The notes under the pieces: model-generated
The model's database searches: none
What the model was told of the DNA's origin: nothing
The model's input: the letters and a program-made list of their open reading frames with translations, nothing else
Shown: positions 42,551 to 49,698 of the stretch, piece by piece
Position numbering within the stretch: the stretch's first letter is position 1
How the letters are laid out: each line of letters opens with the position of its first letter
Origin: Microbacterium sp.
GTDB lineage: Bacteria > Actinomycetota > Actinomycetes > Actinomycetales > Microbacteriaceae
NCBI GenBank assembly: GCA_003248655.1
Contig: QFPM01000002.1
Coordinates: forward strand, 1 to 64,000
Direction: 5' to 3'
Length of the DNA: 64,000 bases
Translations under genes and position numbers: made by a program

Positions 42551-44191
42551 TCAGTTCTCCTGTGGGGTGGCCAGCGGAAGCCGGATCGTGAGGGTGGTGC
42601 CCGCGCCGGCGCGACTGTCGACCTCGAGCGTTCCGCCGTGCTGCTCGACGATCGACCGCGAGATCCCCATGCCGAGGCCCGTGCCGGGGACGCCGGCATC
42701 CCGAGCCGTCTCGGCGCGGAAGTAGTCGTCGAAGATATGGGGCATGTCCTGCTCGCCGATGCCGATTCCGGTGTCGGCGATCGTGATGACCGCGTCGGCG
42801 CCCTGGGGCTGCACCGTGACGGTCACCCGGCCGGCGCGCGGGGTGTACTTGACGGCGTTGCTGACGAGGTTGTCGAACACCTGGCGCATGCGGAAGGCGT
42901 CGGCGTCGATCGGCGTCTCGAGCCCGGGGCGCAGCGTGAGCCGCACGTCGCCCGCCGCCGCGGCGGGCATGAACGACTCGGTCGTCGCCGCGACGAGGCT
43001 GCGGGCGTCGATGCGGCGACGGGGCTCGCGGACGGTTTCGTCGCGTCCGCCGGCGCGCAGCACCTCGGCGATCAGGCGCTCCATGCGCTCGGCGGCCGCC
43101 TCGATGAGCTCGAGCCGGTCGCGGCTGCGCGCGGGCAGGTCGTCTTCGAGCAGCAGGTCGGTGTAGCCGACGATCGCGGTGAGCGGGTTCGCGAGCTCGT
43201 GGGTGACCGTCGTGGCGAGGGTGCGTCGTGCGGATTCGGCTTCGACGGCATCCGTCACATCGCGCACGACGAGCAGGGTGGTCTCGGGCTCGGAGGGGGC
43301 GTGCACGAGCTCGCGTGTGGATGCCGACACGACGTGCCAGCGCCCTTCGGCGTCGAACAGCCACAGCTGCTCATCGGAGAACAGCTCGCCACGGGCCGCG
43401 CGCACCGCGGGTCGGTCGTTCTCGCGCAGGGCGGTGCCCTCGCGGGCGTCGTACTCGACCGACGATCCCGGGCGCGAGGTGTCGCGCGGGTCGAGTCCGT
43501 ACAGCGAGATGTATGCGTCGTTGAGGCCGAGCAGGCGGCCGTCGCGGTCGACGCGGGCGATGCCGGACTCGAGGGCGTTGAGCACCTGGTTCACGCGACG
43601 CTCCTGCGCGCGGACGCGCTCGAGCGTCGCCTCGGAGCGGGCGCTCTGGCGGCGCAGCAGTCGGGTGAAGGCGCGCGAGCGGTTGGCGCTGTTGTAGATC
43701 GTGATGGAGATGAACGTCAGCGAGATCAGGAGGAGGACGATGTGGAGCAGCGCCGACGGGCCCACATCATGGGTCAGGGCATCGACGACGACGATCGCGG
43801 CGACCAGGCTCAGCGCCGCGGCGAGCCACGCGCGCCGGTAGTGGCTCGCGAACCAGGCCAGCGGGAACACCCAGAGGTAACCGGTGTGCAGGTCTTCGCC
43901 GTAGCCGATCATCCCGATCGCGATGATGTCGGCGAACGGAAGGACCGCCGCGCCGCCGCGGCCGATGCGGTCCCACGGGATCACCAGCGCGATCACGGTC
44001 AGCGCCAGGGTCGTCACGACACCGATCGCGGTCGACAGCGCCCTGAGGGCGTCGGGTTTGAGCACGAGGATCGACAGCGCGAGGGTGATCACGACCGCGG
44101 CGAGCGACAGCTGCCACAGCCAGATGGAGCGCGTGCGGACGCTCGTGCGCACGGTGACGCGCCGCACGGGAGCCGTGTCGGTCACGCTCAT
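42551..44191 (-). CDS. Sensor histidine kinase with PAS domain
   Basis: 546 residues. About six TM helices (residues ~25-175), a coiled segment, a PAS domain (~200-315; ALESGIARVDRDGRLLGLND), HisKA with THELANPLTAIVGY (phospho-His near 326), and HATPase_c with the N box DNLVSNAVKY, G1 DTGIGI and G2 GTGLGMGIS. It senses an unknown signal in or through the membrane and presumably phosphorylates the response regulator downstream. TAGGCT 7 nt before the ATG indicates a leaderless transcript. Confidence 0.93.
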   Translation of the reverse strand: MSVTDTAPVRRVTVRTSVRTRSIWLWQLSLAAVVITLALSILVLKPDALRALSTAIGVVTTLALTVIALVIPWDRIGRGGAAVLPFADIIAIGMIGYGEDLHTGYLWVFPLAWFASHYRRAWLAAALSLVAAIVVVDALTHDVGPSALLHIVLLLISLTFISITIYNSANRSRAFTRLLRRQSARSEATLERVRAQERRVNQVLNALESGIARVDRDGRLLGLNDAYISLYGLDPRDTSRPGSSVEYDAREGTALRENDRPAVRAARGELFSDEQLWLFDAEGRWHVVSASTRELVHAPSEPETTLLVVRDVTDAVEAESARRTLATTVTHELANPLTAIVGYTDLLLEDDLPARSRDRLELIEAAAERMERLIAEVLRAGGRDETVREPRRRIDARSLVAATTESFMPAAAAGDVRLTLRPGLETPIDADAFRMRQVFDNLVSNAVKYTPRAGRVTVTVQPQGADAVITIADTGIGIGEQDMPHIFDDYFRAETARDAGVPGTGLGMGISRSIVEQHGGTLEVDSRAGAGTTLTIRLPLATPQEN

Positions 44192-44198
44192 AGGGTCG

Positions 44199-44204
44199 AG
44201 CCTA
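44199..44204 (-). promoter_or_regulatory. -10 box for the histidine kinase operon
   Basis: Reverse-strand TAGGCT ends 7 nt before the ATG at 44191, with no RBS between. Confidence 0.55.
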
Positions 44205-44340
44205 TCGGCGAGGCGGCGAGAACCTCGGCCTGACGCGCTGCCCGGCCGGGTGCCCGGTGCCGGAGCACTGGCCGGCTGGGGGAGACAAGCGACACGCGAC
44301 AGCGGTTTCAGCGGCGTTCCGGGGATGCCCCGGGTAAAAT

Positions 44341-44486
44341 GTGGCTTGCCGCACCGCGGAGAACCGTCTTCACGCGCTCACTCGAGCCTGACCAGCTCCG
44401 GCCGCGTCCCCACGCCGCCGGTGGCCTCCGCCTACCCCCCTAAGCGCGGACGCCTCCCCGAGGGGCCGAAGTCACTTCGGCCCCTC
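44341..44486 (+). ncRNA. Candidate small RNA upstream of rplM
   Basis: Part of a 622-nt gene-free stretch (44205-44826). TAAAAT at 44335-44340 is a good -10 box without a clear -35. About 120 nt on, TCCGC and GCGGA pair around a loop containing CCCCCC, followed by a 12-bp terminator hairpin. No ORF with an RBS fits. A C-rich loop before a terminator recalls actinobacterial 6C RNA, but only one C6 loop is evident, so this is a weak comparison. Confidence 0.35.
44460..44486 (+). terminator. Strong hairpin terminator in the kinase-rplM gap
   Basis: GAGGGGCCGAAG pairs with CTTCGGCCCCTC (12 bp, TCA loop), followed by GGCCTTATCT. No protein gene ends here on the forward strand, which implies a transcript without a CDS just upstream. 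Confidence 0.7.
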
Positions 44487-44643
44487 GGCCTTATCTCAGT
44501 CGGACGCCGCCGACATCCATTGCCCCACTCGTCGGTGGGATCGCCCGATTCTCGGAAGGCGCGCGACATCTGCGGGACGCGATTCGAGCGCCGCGAAAGT
44601 GTGGCCGAACCGACCCCCGACATCGCGATCGCGAGCCGTAGTG

Positions 44644-44661
44644 TAGACTCGACCTTTGGTG
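44644..44661 (+). promoter_or_regulatory. rplM-rpsI promoter -10 and initial transcribed element
   Basis: TAGACT (44644-44649), 4 nt, then CTTTGGTG (44654-44661), the same arrangement as at infA. GGTG-CCGG and CCGG-CACC arms just downstream can form a hairpin. No clear -35. Confidence 0.55.
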
Positions 44662-44715
44662 TCCGGCTCGGCTGACCCGGCACCGCGAACGTGAGCCCTC
44701 CACTGGCGTGTTCAT

Positions 44716-44758
44716 TGATCTCGATACACCGCGGCTACGCCGCGGCACTCGATCACCG
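44716..44758 (+). repeat. 43-bp palindromic intergenic repeat, copy 3
   Basis: TGATCTCGATACA, then CCGCGGC-TAC-GCCGCGG, then CACTCGATCACCG. It differs from copy 1 almost only in the loop (TAC for TGC). It lies in the rplM leader, 13 kb from copies 1 and 2. Confidence 0.8.
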
Positions 44759-44826
44759 AGAGCGACGAACCACCCCGGAGCGGGATTCACGAACCTCTCC
44801 GTTCGACTCAAGAAAGCAGCACTACT

Positions 44827-45273
44827 GTGACGCGCACCTACACCCCCAAGGCCGGTGAAGTGACCCGTGAGTGGGTCGTCATCGACGCGACCGATGTCGT
44901 CCTCGGACGCCTCGCCTCGCACGCCGCGGCCATCCTCCGCGGCAAGCACAAGGCGATCTTCGCCAACCACGTCGACACCGGTGACTTCGTCATCGTCGTC
45001 AACGCCGAGAAGGTGGCCCTCACCGGCCAGAAGCTCCAGAAGAAGATGGCGTACCGCCACTCGGGCTACCCGGGCGGCCTGACGGCCACCTCTTACGCCG
45101 AGCTTCTCGAGAAGAACCCGGTCCGCGCCGTCGAGAAGGCGATTCGCGGCATGCTCCCGAAGAACAGCCTGGGTCGCCAGCAGCTGTCGAAGCTGAAGGT
45201 CTACGCCGGTGCCGAGCACCCGCACGCGGCCCAGCAGCCCACCCCGTACACCTTCGACCAGGTCGCTCAGTAA
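44827..45273 (+). CDS. rplM: 50S ribosomal protein L13
   Basis: 148 residues from GTG 44827 (TRTYTPKAGEVTREWVVIDA), full length, with GKHKAIFANHVDTGDFVIVVNA. L13 is an early 23S-binding assembly protein and in E. coli autoregulates rplM-rpsI. Leader of about 170 nt carries repeat copy 3. rpsI follows after 29 nt. Confidence 0.97.
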   Translation: MTRTYTPKAGEVTREWVVIDATDVVLGRLASHAAAILRGKHKAIFANHVDTGDFVIVVNAEKVALTGQKLQKKMAYRHSGYPGGLTATSYAELLEKNPVRAVEKAIRGMLPKNSLGRQQLSKLKVYAGAEHPHAAQQPTPYTFDQVAQ

Positions 45274-45302
45274 GCGCCGCAGAAGAACCAAGGATAAAAC
45301 TC

Positions 45303-45788
45303 ATGGCATCTGTCGCCGACTCCATCGAAGAGACCCCCGAGTCCTACACCACCGAGACCACGGCCGCGCCGGTCGCCGCTGCGCCCCGCCCCGTGCTCTC
45401 CGTCCCCGGCGCCGCCGTCGGTCGCCGCAAGCAGGCGATTGCCCGCGTGCGCCTGGTCCCCGGCTCCGGCACGATCACGGTCAACGGCCGCACGATCGAG
45501 GACTACTTCCCGAACAAGCTGCACCAGCAGCTCATCAACGACCCGTTCACGGTGCTCGACCTCGCCGGCGCCTACGACGTGATCGCCCGCATCTCCGGCG
45601 GCGGCCCCTCGGGCCAGGCCGGTGCGCTGCGCCTGGGCATCGCGCGTGCGCTCAACGAGATCGACGCCGAGAACAACCGTCCGACCCTCAAGAAGGCCGG
45701 CTTCCTCTCGCGCGACGCGCGCGTCAAGGAGCGCAAGAAGGCCGGTCTCAAGAAGGCCCGCAAGGCACCTCAGTACTCGAAGCGCTGA
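45303..45788 (+). CDS. rpsI: 30S ribosomal protein S9
   Basis: 161 residues: an N-terminal Glu/Ala/Thr extension of ~37 residues, then the S9 core (GRRKQAIARVRLVPGSGTITVNG) and the canonical C-terminus KKARKAPQYSKR that contacts P-site tRNA. Cotranscribed with rplM. Confidence 0.97.
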   Translation: MASVADSIEETPESYTTETTAAPVAAAPRPVLSVPGAAVGRRKQAIARVRLVPGSGTITVNGRTIEDYFPNKLHQQLINDPFTVLDLAGAYDVIARISGGGPSGQAGALRLGIARALNEIDAENNRPTLKKAGFLSRDARVKERKKAGLKKARKAPQYSKR

Positions 45789-45802
45789 TCGGCGCGATCC
45801 GG

Positions 45803-47146
45803 ATGGCGCTGTTCGGAACGGACGGTGTGCGGGGCCTCGCGAACGGCCCCCTCACCGCCGATCTGGCACTCACCCTGGCCCAGGCGACCGCTGTCGTCCT
45901 GGGCCAGGGGCGTATCGCCGAGGCGCGCAAGGCCGCCGGCAAGCGACTCACCGCCGTCGTCGCGCGTGACCCGCGCGTCTCGGGGCAGTTCCTGTCGGCC
46001 GCGGTCGAGGCGGGGCTCGCGTCTTCTGGCGTCGACGTGCTCGACGCGGGAGTGCTGCCGACGCCGGCGACCGCGTTCCTCATCGACGACATCGACGCCG
46101 ACTTCGGCGTCATGATCTCGGCATCCCACAACCCCGCGCCCGACAACGGCATCAAGATCTTCGCGCGCGGCGGAGTGAAGCTTCCCGACGTCGTCGAGCA
46201 GCGCATCGAAGACGCGATGGCCGGCCCGAAGCTGCAGCCGACCGGGGGAGACGTCGGTCGCGTCACCCGCTTCTCGGATGCCGAGGACCGCTACGTCATC
46301 CACCTGCTCGCGTCGCTGCCGCACCGACTCGACGGCATCCACGTCGTCGTCGACTGCGCCCACGGCGCGGCATCCGGCGTCTCTCCGGAGACCTTCCGCA
46401 ACGCCGGCGCGAAGGTCACCGTCATCGGCGCCGACCCCGACGGCCTCAACATCAACGACGGCGTCGGGTCGACGCACCTCGACAAGCTGGCCGCCGAGGT
46501 CGTGCGCACGGGCGCCGACGTCGGGATCGCCCACGACGGCGACGCCGACCGCTGTCTCGCCGTCGATGCCGACGGCAACGTCGTCGACGGCGACATGATC
46601 ATGGCGATCCTCGCGGTGTCGATGAAGGAGCGCGGCGTGCTGCGCGACGACACCCTTGTCACGACGGTCATGAGCAACCTCGGGCTCCACCGCGCGATGG
46701 CGGCCCACGGCATTGCCGTCGAAACGACCGCCGTCGGCGACCGCTACGTGCTCGAGCGCATGAACGAGGGGCGCTTCTCGCTCGGCGGCGAGCAGAGCGG
46801 CCACGTCATCATGAGCCGGTTCGCGACGACGGGCGACGGGGTGCTCACGGGGCTCCACCTGTGCGCCGAGATGGCGCGGACGGGCCGATCACTGGCGGAG
46901 CTGGCATCCGTCATGACCGTCTTTCCGCAGGTGCTCATCAACGTCCGAGGCGTCGAGCGAACACGCGCGACGGATGCCGACGTCGTCGCAGCCTTCGAGG
47001 TCGCCACGCGCGCACTCGGAGACAGCGGGCGCGTGCTGCTACGCCCATCGGGCACCGAGCAGATGGTGCGCGTCATGGTCGAAGCCTCGTCAGAGGCCGA
47101 TGCTCGGCGCATCGCCGACGAACTCGCCGACGTCGTCCGGGCCTGA
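45803..47146 (+). CDS. glmM: Phosphoglucosamine mutase
   Basis: 447 residues from ATG 45803; longer frames run back through rpsI and are spurious. It converts glucosamine-6-P to glucosamine-1-P for UDP-GlcNAc and peptidoglycan. Catalytic phospho-Ser108 lies in SASHNPAPDNG; the metal loop DGDADR and the C-terminal phosphate-binding RPSGTEQMVRVM are present. It lies 14 nt after rpsI. glmS, which makes its substrate, lies 14 kb downstream. Confidence 0.96.
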   Translation: MALFGTDGVRGLANGPLTADLALTLAQATAVVLGQGRIAEARKAAGKRLTAVVARDPRVSGQFLSAAVEAGLASSGVDVLDAGVLPTPATAFLIDDIDADFGVMISASHNPAPDNGIKIFARGGVKLPDVVEQRIEDAMAGPKLQPTGGDVGRVTRFSDAEDRYVIHLLASLPHRLDGIHVVVDCAHGAASGVSPETFRNAGAKVTVIGADPDGLNINDGVGSTHLDKLAAEVVRTGADVGIAHDGDADRCLAVDADGNVVDGDMIMAILAVSMKERGVLRDDTLVTTVMSNLGLHRAMAAHGIAVETTAVGDRYVLERMNEGRFSLGGEQSGHVIMSRFATTGDGVLTGLHLCAEMARTGRSLAELASVMTVFPQVLINVRGVERTRATDADVVAAFEVATRALGDSGRVLLRPSGTEQMVRVMVEASSEADARRIADELADVVRA

Positions 47147-47188
47147 GTCGGGCGACCGTAGCCGCGGAGTCGGAGCCCCAGCCGCGGA

Positions 47189-47353
47189 TCAGTAGCGCGA
47201 GCGGCTACGCAGCGACGCGAAGAGCGCGATGACGAGGCATCCGGCGACCGATGCGGCAAGTGCCACACCGCCGCTGGCGGCATCGCTACTGTTCACCCAC
47301 GTCACGAGCGCGTTGATTCCGTCGTCCAGCGGCGCGAACCCAGTCTGCGACAT
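47189..47353 (-). CDS. 54-residue single-TM membrane protein, unknown
   Basis: Read by hand. ATG 47353 preceded by GGGGGAGAGAA, an excellent RBS. The product starts SQTGFAPLDDGINALVTWVN, then has one hydrophobic helix (GGVALAASVAGCLVIALFAS) and a basic end (LRSRSRY). No homologue recognised. The strong RBS, clean TM helix and location in a 335-nt gap between glmM and ppx support a real small protein. It runs opposite to glmM and could modulate a membrane complex. Confidence 0.6.
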   Translation of the reverse strand: MSQTGFAPLDDGINALVTWVNSSDAASGGVALAASVAGCLVIALFASLRSRSRY

Positions 47354-47481
47354 TTCTCTCCCCCAGAGATGTGATAGCGCAATTCTCGATCGGGGGATGC
47401 AACGAGGCGGTCCCCCAACCGGCTTCCCCTTGCAGTTGTGATGTTAGCGCACCCGCGAGCGTGGGCGCCACAATCCATCCA

Positions 47482-48423
47482 TCAGGATGGTTCTGACCAA
47501 CTGAGCGATTCGATGTAGCGAAGGAGCACGCCTTCGCGCAGCGCCCACGGGCTCACTTCGAGCTCGTCGACATCGAGCGCCGTCATCGCCGTGTGCAGCA
47601 CGATCGCCGCCGCGACGATCTGGAAGGTGCGGTCGGCCGTGATGCCGGGAAGCTCCTGCCGCGCCGACGCGGGCAGGCGCGCAAGTCGCGGGATCCACGA
47701 CCCGAGCGCCGCGCGGGGCAGCATCATCCGCTCGCTGCCCGACCAGCCCGGCACGGGGTAGCCGGCGAGCTTCGCGAGCGAGCGGATCGCCTTCGACGAC
47801 CCGACGACGTGGTTGGGTCGCGGTTGGTCCGCCATGAGCTCAGCGATCGGTGCGAGCACCGTGCGGGCGTGCTCGCGCAACATCTCGGCCGCCTCTTCGC
47901 CCGGCGGATCCCCGGGCAGGAACTCGATCGTCGCCCGCCCCGCCCCGAGGGGAACGGATGCCGCCACGTCGGGCAGCTCGTCGGAGCCGGCCGCGACCTC
48001 GAGCGACCCGCCCCCGATGTCGAACAGCAGGATCTGCCCCGCCGACCACCCGAACCACCGCCGCACCGCGAGGAACGTGAACCGCGCCTCCGACTCGCCG
48101 CCGAGCACCTGCAGCTCCTGACCGAGCGCCGCTTCGATCCGCGCGATCACGTCGGCGCCGTTGGTCGCCTCGCGCACGGCGCTCGTCGCCGTTGCGAGGA
48201 GCTCGACGACGTTCTCGGCGTCGGCGACCTCGCGCGCCTGCGCGACGGCATCCACGAGCGCCGCCACACCTTCTTCGCTGATCGAGCCGTCGGGCGTCAG
48301 GTAGCGCATGAGGCGCAGGACCGTGCGCTGGCTCGTCGTGGCCTGTGGCCGGCCACCGGGGTGGACGTCGGCGACGAGCAGGTGGACGGTGTTCGAGCCG
48401 ATGTCGAGGACCCCGAGACGCAT
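47482..48423 (-). CDS. Exopolyphosphatase / guanosine pentaphosphatase (Ppx/GppA family)
   Basis: 313 residues with the ASKHA-fold motifs LDIGSNTVHLLVADV (phosphate 1), LATATSAVREA, FDIGGGSLEV (phosphate 2) and VVGSSKAIRSLAKLAG. It hydrolyses polyphosphate chains or pppGpp. It is the short actinobacterial form without the C-terminal HD domain. TAGCCT lies 6 nt before the ATG; divergent from coaA. Confidence 0.92.
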   Translation of the reverse strand: MRLGVLDIGSNTVHLLVADVHPGGRPQATTSQRTVLRLMRYLTPDGSISEEGVAALVDAVAQAREVADAENVVELLATATSAVREATNGADVIARIEAALGQELQVLGGESEARFTFLAVRRWFGWSAGQILLFDIGGGSLEVAAGSDELPDVAASVPLGAGRATIEFLPGDPPGEEAAEMLREHARTVLAPIAELMADQPRPNHVVGSSKAIRSLAKLAGYPVPGWSGSERMMLPRAALGSWIPRLARLPASARQELPGITADRTFQIVAAAIVLHTAMTALDVDELEVSPWALREGVLLRYIESLSWSEPS

Positions 48424-48429
48424 AGTGCC

Positions 48430-48435
48430 AGGCTA
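48430..48435 (-). promoter_or_regulatory. -10 box for ppx
   Basis: Reverse-strand TAGCCT, 6 nt before the ATG at 48423. No RBS, so leaderless. Confidence 0.55.
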
Positions 48436-48520
48436 CCCGCGGCGCACAACTCAGGCAGACCGAGCCGGTTCGCGCCGAACTCGCGTGCTCCGGCGGCATC
48501 CTGCCTGCGTTATGCGCCGG

Positions 48521-48526
48521 TAGAGT
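48521..48526 (+). promoter_or_regulatory. -10 box for coaA
   Basis: TAGAGT ends 7 nt before ATG 48534. This favours 48534 over the GTG at 48525, which lies inside the box. Confidence 0.55.
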
Positions 48527-48533
48527 GGCCCCG

Positions 48534-49481
48534 ATGTCCACCGACGACGTGACGACCGAAGTCGCATCGCTCTACCGCGAGGTAGGTCGTGCGGAGTGGG
48601 CAGCGCTCGCCCGCGGCATCCCAGCACCCCTCAGCGAGACCGAGGTCGTACAGCTGCGCGGAATCGGCGACCGGCTCGACCTCACCGAGGTGCGTGAGGT
48701 GTATCTGCCGCTCAGTCGGTTGCTGTCGACGTACGCCGAGAACACGAAGCGGCTCGGCGCCGAGACCGCCGCGTTCCTGCACGAACCCGACACGACGACC
48801 CCGTTCGTCGTCGGCGTGGCAGGCTCGGTCGCTGTCGGAAAGTCCACGATCGCGCGCCTCCTGCGCGAGCTCATGGCGCGATGGCCGGGTACGCCCCGCG
48901 TCGAGCTCGTCACGACCGACGGATTCCTGTACCCGAACGCCGAGCTCGAACGCCGCGGCCTCATGGACCGCAAGGGCTTCCCCGAGTCGTACGACCGGCG
49001 TTCGCTCGTCCGCTTTCTCACCGACGTGAAGTCGGGCGCGGCGGAGGTGCGCGCCCCCTTCTACTCGCACGTGCGCTACGACATCATGCCCGACGCGCAC
49101 GTGACCGTCCGCCGCCCCGACGTTGTCATCGTCGAGGGGCTCAACGTCCTCTCACCTCCGCCCACGCCCAACGATGTCGCCGTAAGCGACCTGTTCGACT
49201 TCTCGATCTATGTGGATGCCGACGACACCGACATCGCGCAGTGGTTCGTCGACCGGTTCCTGACGCTCCGCCAGGGCGCCTTCACGAACCCCAACTCGTT
49301 CTTCAACGTGTTCGCCGAGCTCTCGGATGCCGAAGCGGTCGAGACCGCACTCGGCTACTGGAACGACATCAACCTGCCGAACCTCCGCGAGAACGTCGAA
49401 CCCACGAAGCACCGGGCGACGCTCGTGCTGAAGAAGGCGGCGGATCACACGGTCGAGACCGTTCTCCTCCGCAAGCTGTAG
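48534..49481 (+). CDS. coaA: Type I pantothenate kinase
   Basis: 315 residues from ATG 48534. First committed step of CoA synthesis: pantothenate + ATP to 4'-phosphopantothenate. P-loop GSVAVGKS at residues 97-104; TTDGFLYPN and SYDRRSLVRFLTDVKSG follow as in bacterial CoaA. Complete. The region after it departs from housekeeping order: glmS would be expected soon after, but an 11.9-kb operon intervenes. Confidence 0.95.
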   Translation: MSTDDVTTEVASLYREVGRAEWAALARGIPAPLSETEVVQLRGIGDRLDLTEVREVYLPLSRLLSTYAENTKRLGAETAAFLHEPDTTTPFVVGVAGSVAVGKSTIARLLRELMARWPGTPRVELVTTDGFLYPNAELERRGLMDRKGFPESYDRRSLVRFLTDVKSGAAEVRAPFYSHVRYDIMPDAHVTVRRPDVVIVEGLNVLSPPPTPNDVAVSDLFDFSIYVDADDTDIAQWFVDRFLTLRQGAFTNPNSFFNVFAELSDAEAVETALGYWNDINLPNLRENVEPTKHRATLVLKKAADHTVETVLLRKL

Positions 49482-49698
49482 ATCGCTCGCCGAGTCACCC
49501 GGCCAAACCTCAGGGCCGAGGGCCGACGTCCGAGGGGTTGACGCGGTGCTCGGCGAGGAGGATGCTGGGACCGCCGGATTGCGGCGGGCATGCACCGCGT
49601 CGGCACGTCACACTTGCTACACGCCTTTCACGGCGGTTACTCGCCAATCGTCCGGGTCGTCAGCGGCTTGAGAGCTCCACTCCCTGTTTGAACCAAGG
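49482..49698 (+). other. Gap before the giant-protein operon
   Basis: 217 nt without a credible gene. TTGACG at 49538-49543 is a good -35, but 17 nt later only GATGCT is found. TTGCTA (49614) with TTACTC (49637) is another weak pair. No hairpin terminator for coaA is evident. Confidence 0.4.

Noticed and set aside
49538..49566. TTGACG-N17-GATGCT as the promoter of the giant-protein operon
   Set aside because: The -35 is good, but GATGCT lacks the TA and is an ordinary instance of the common GGATGC word.
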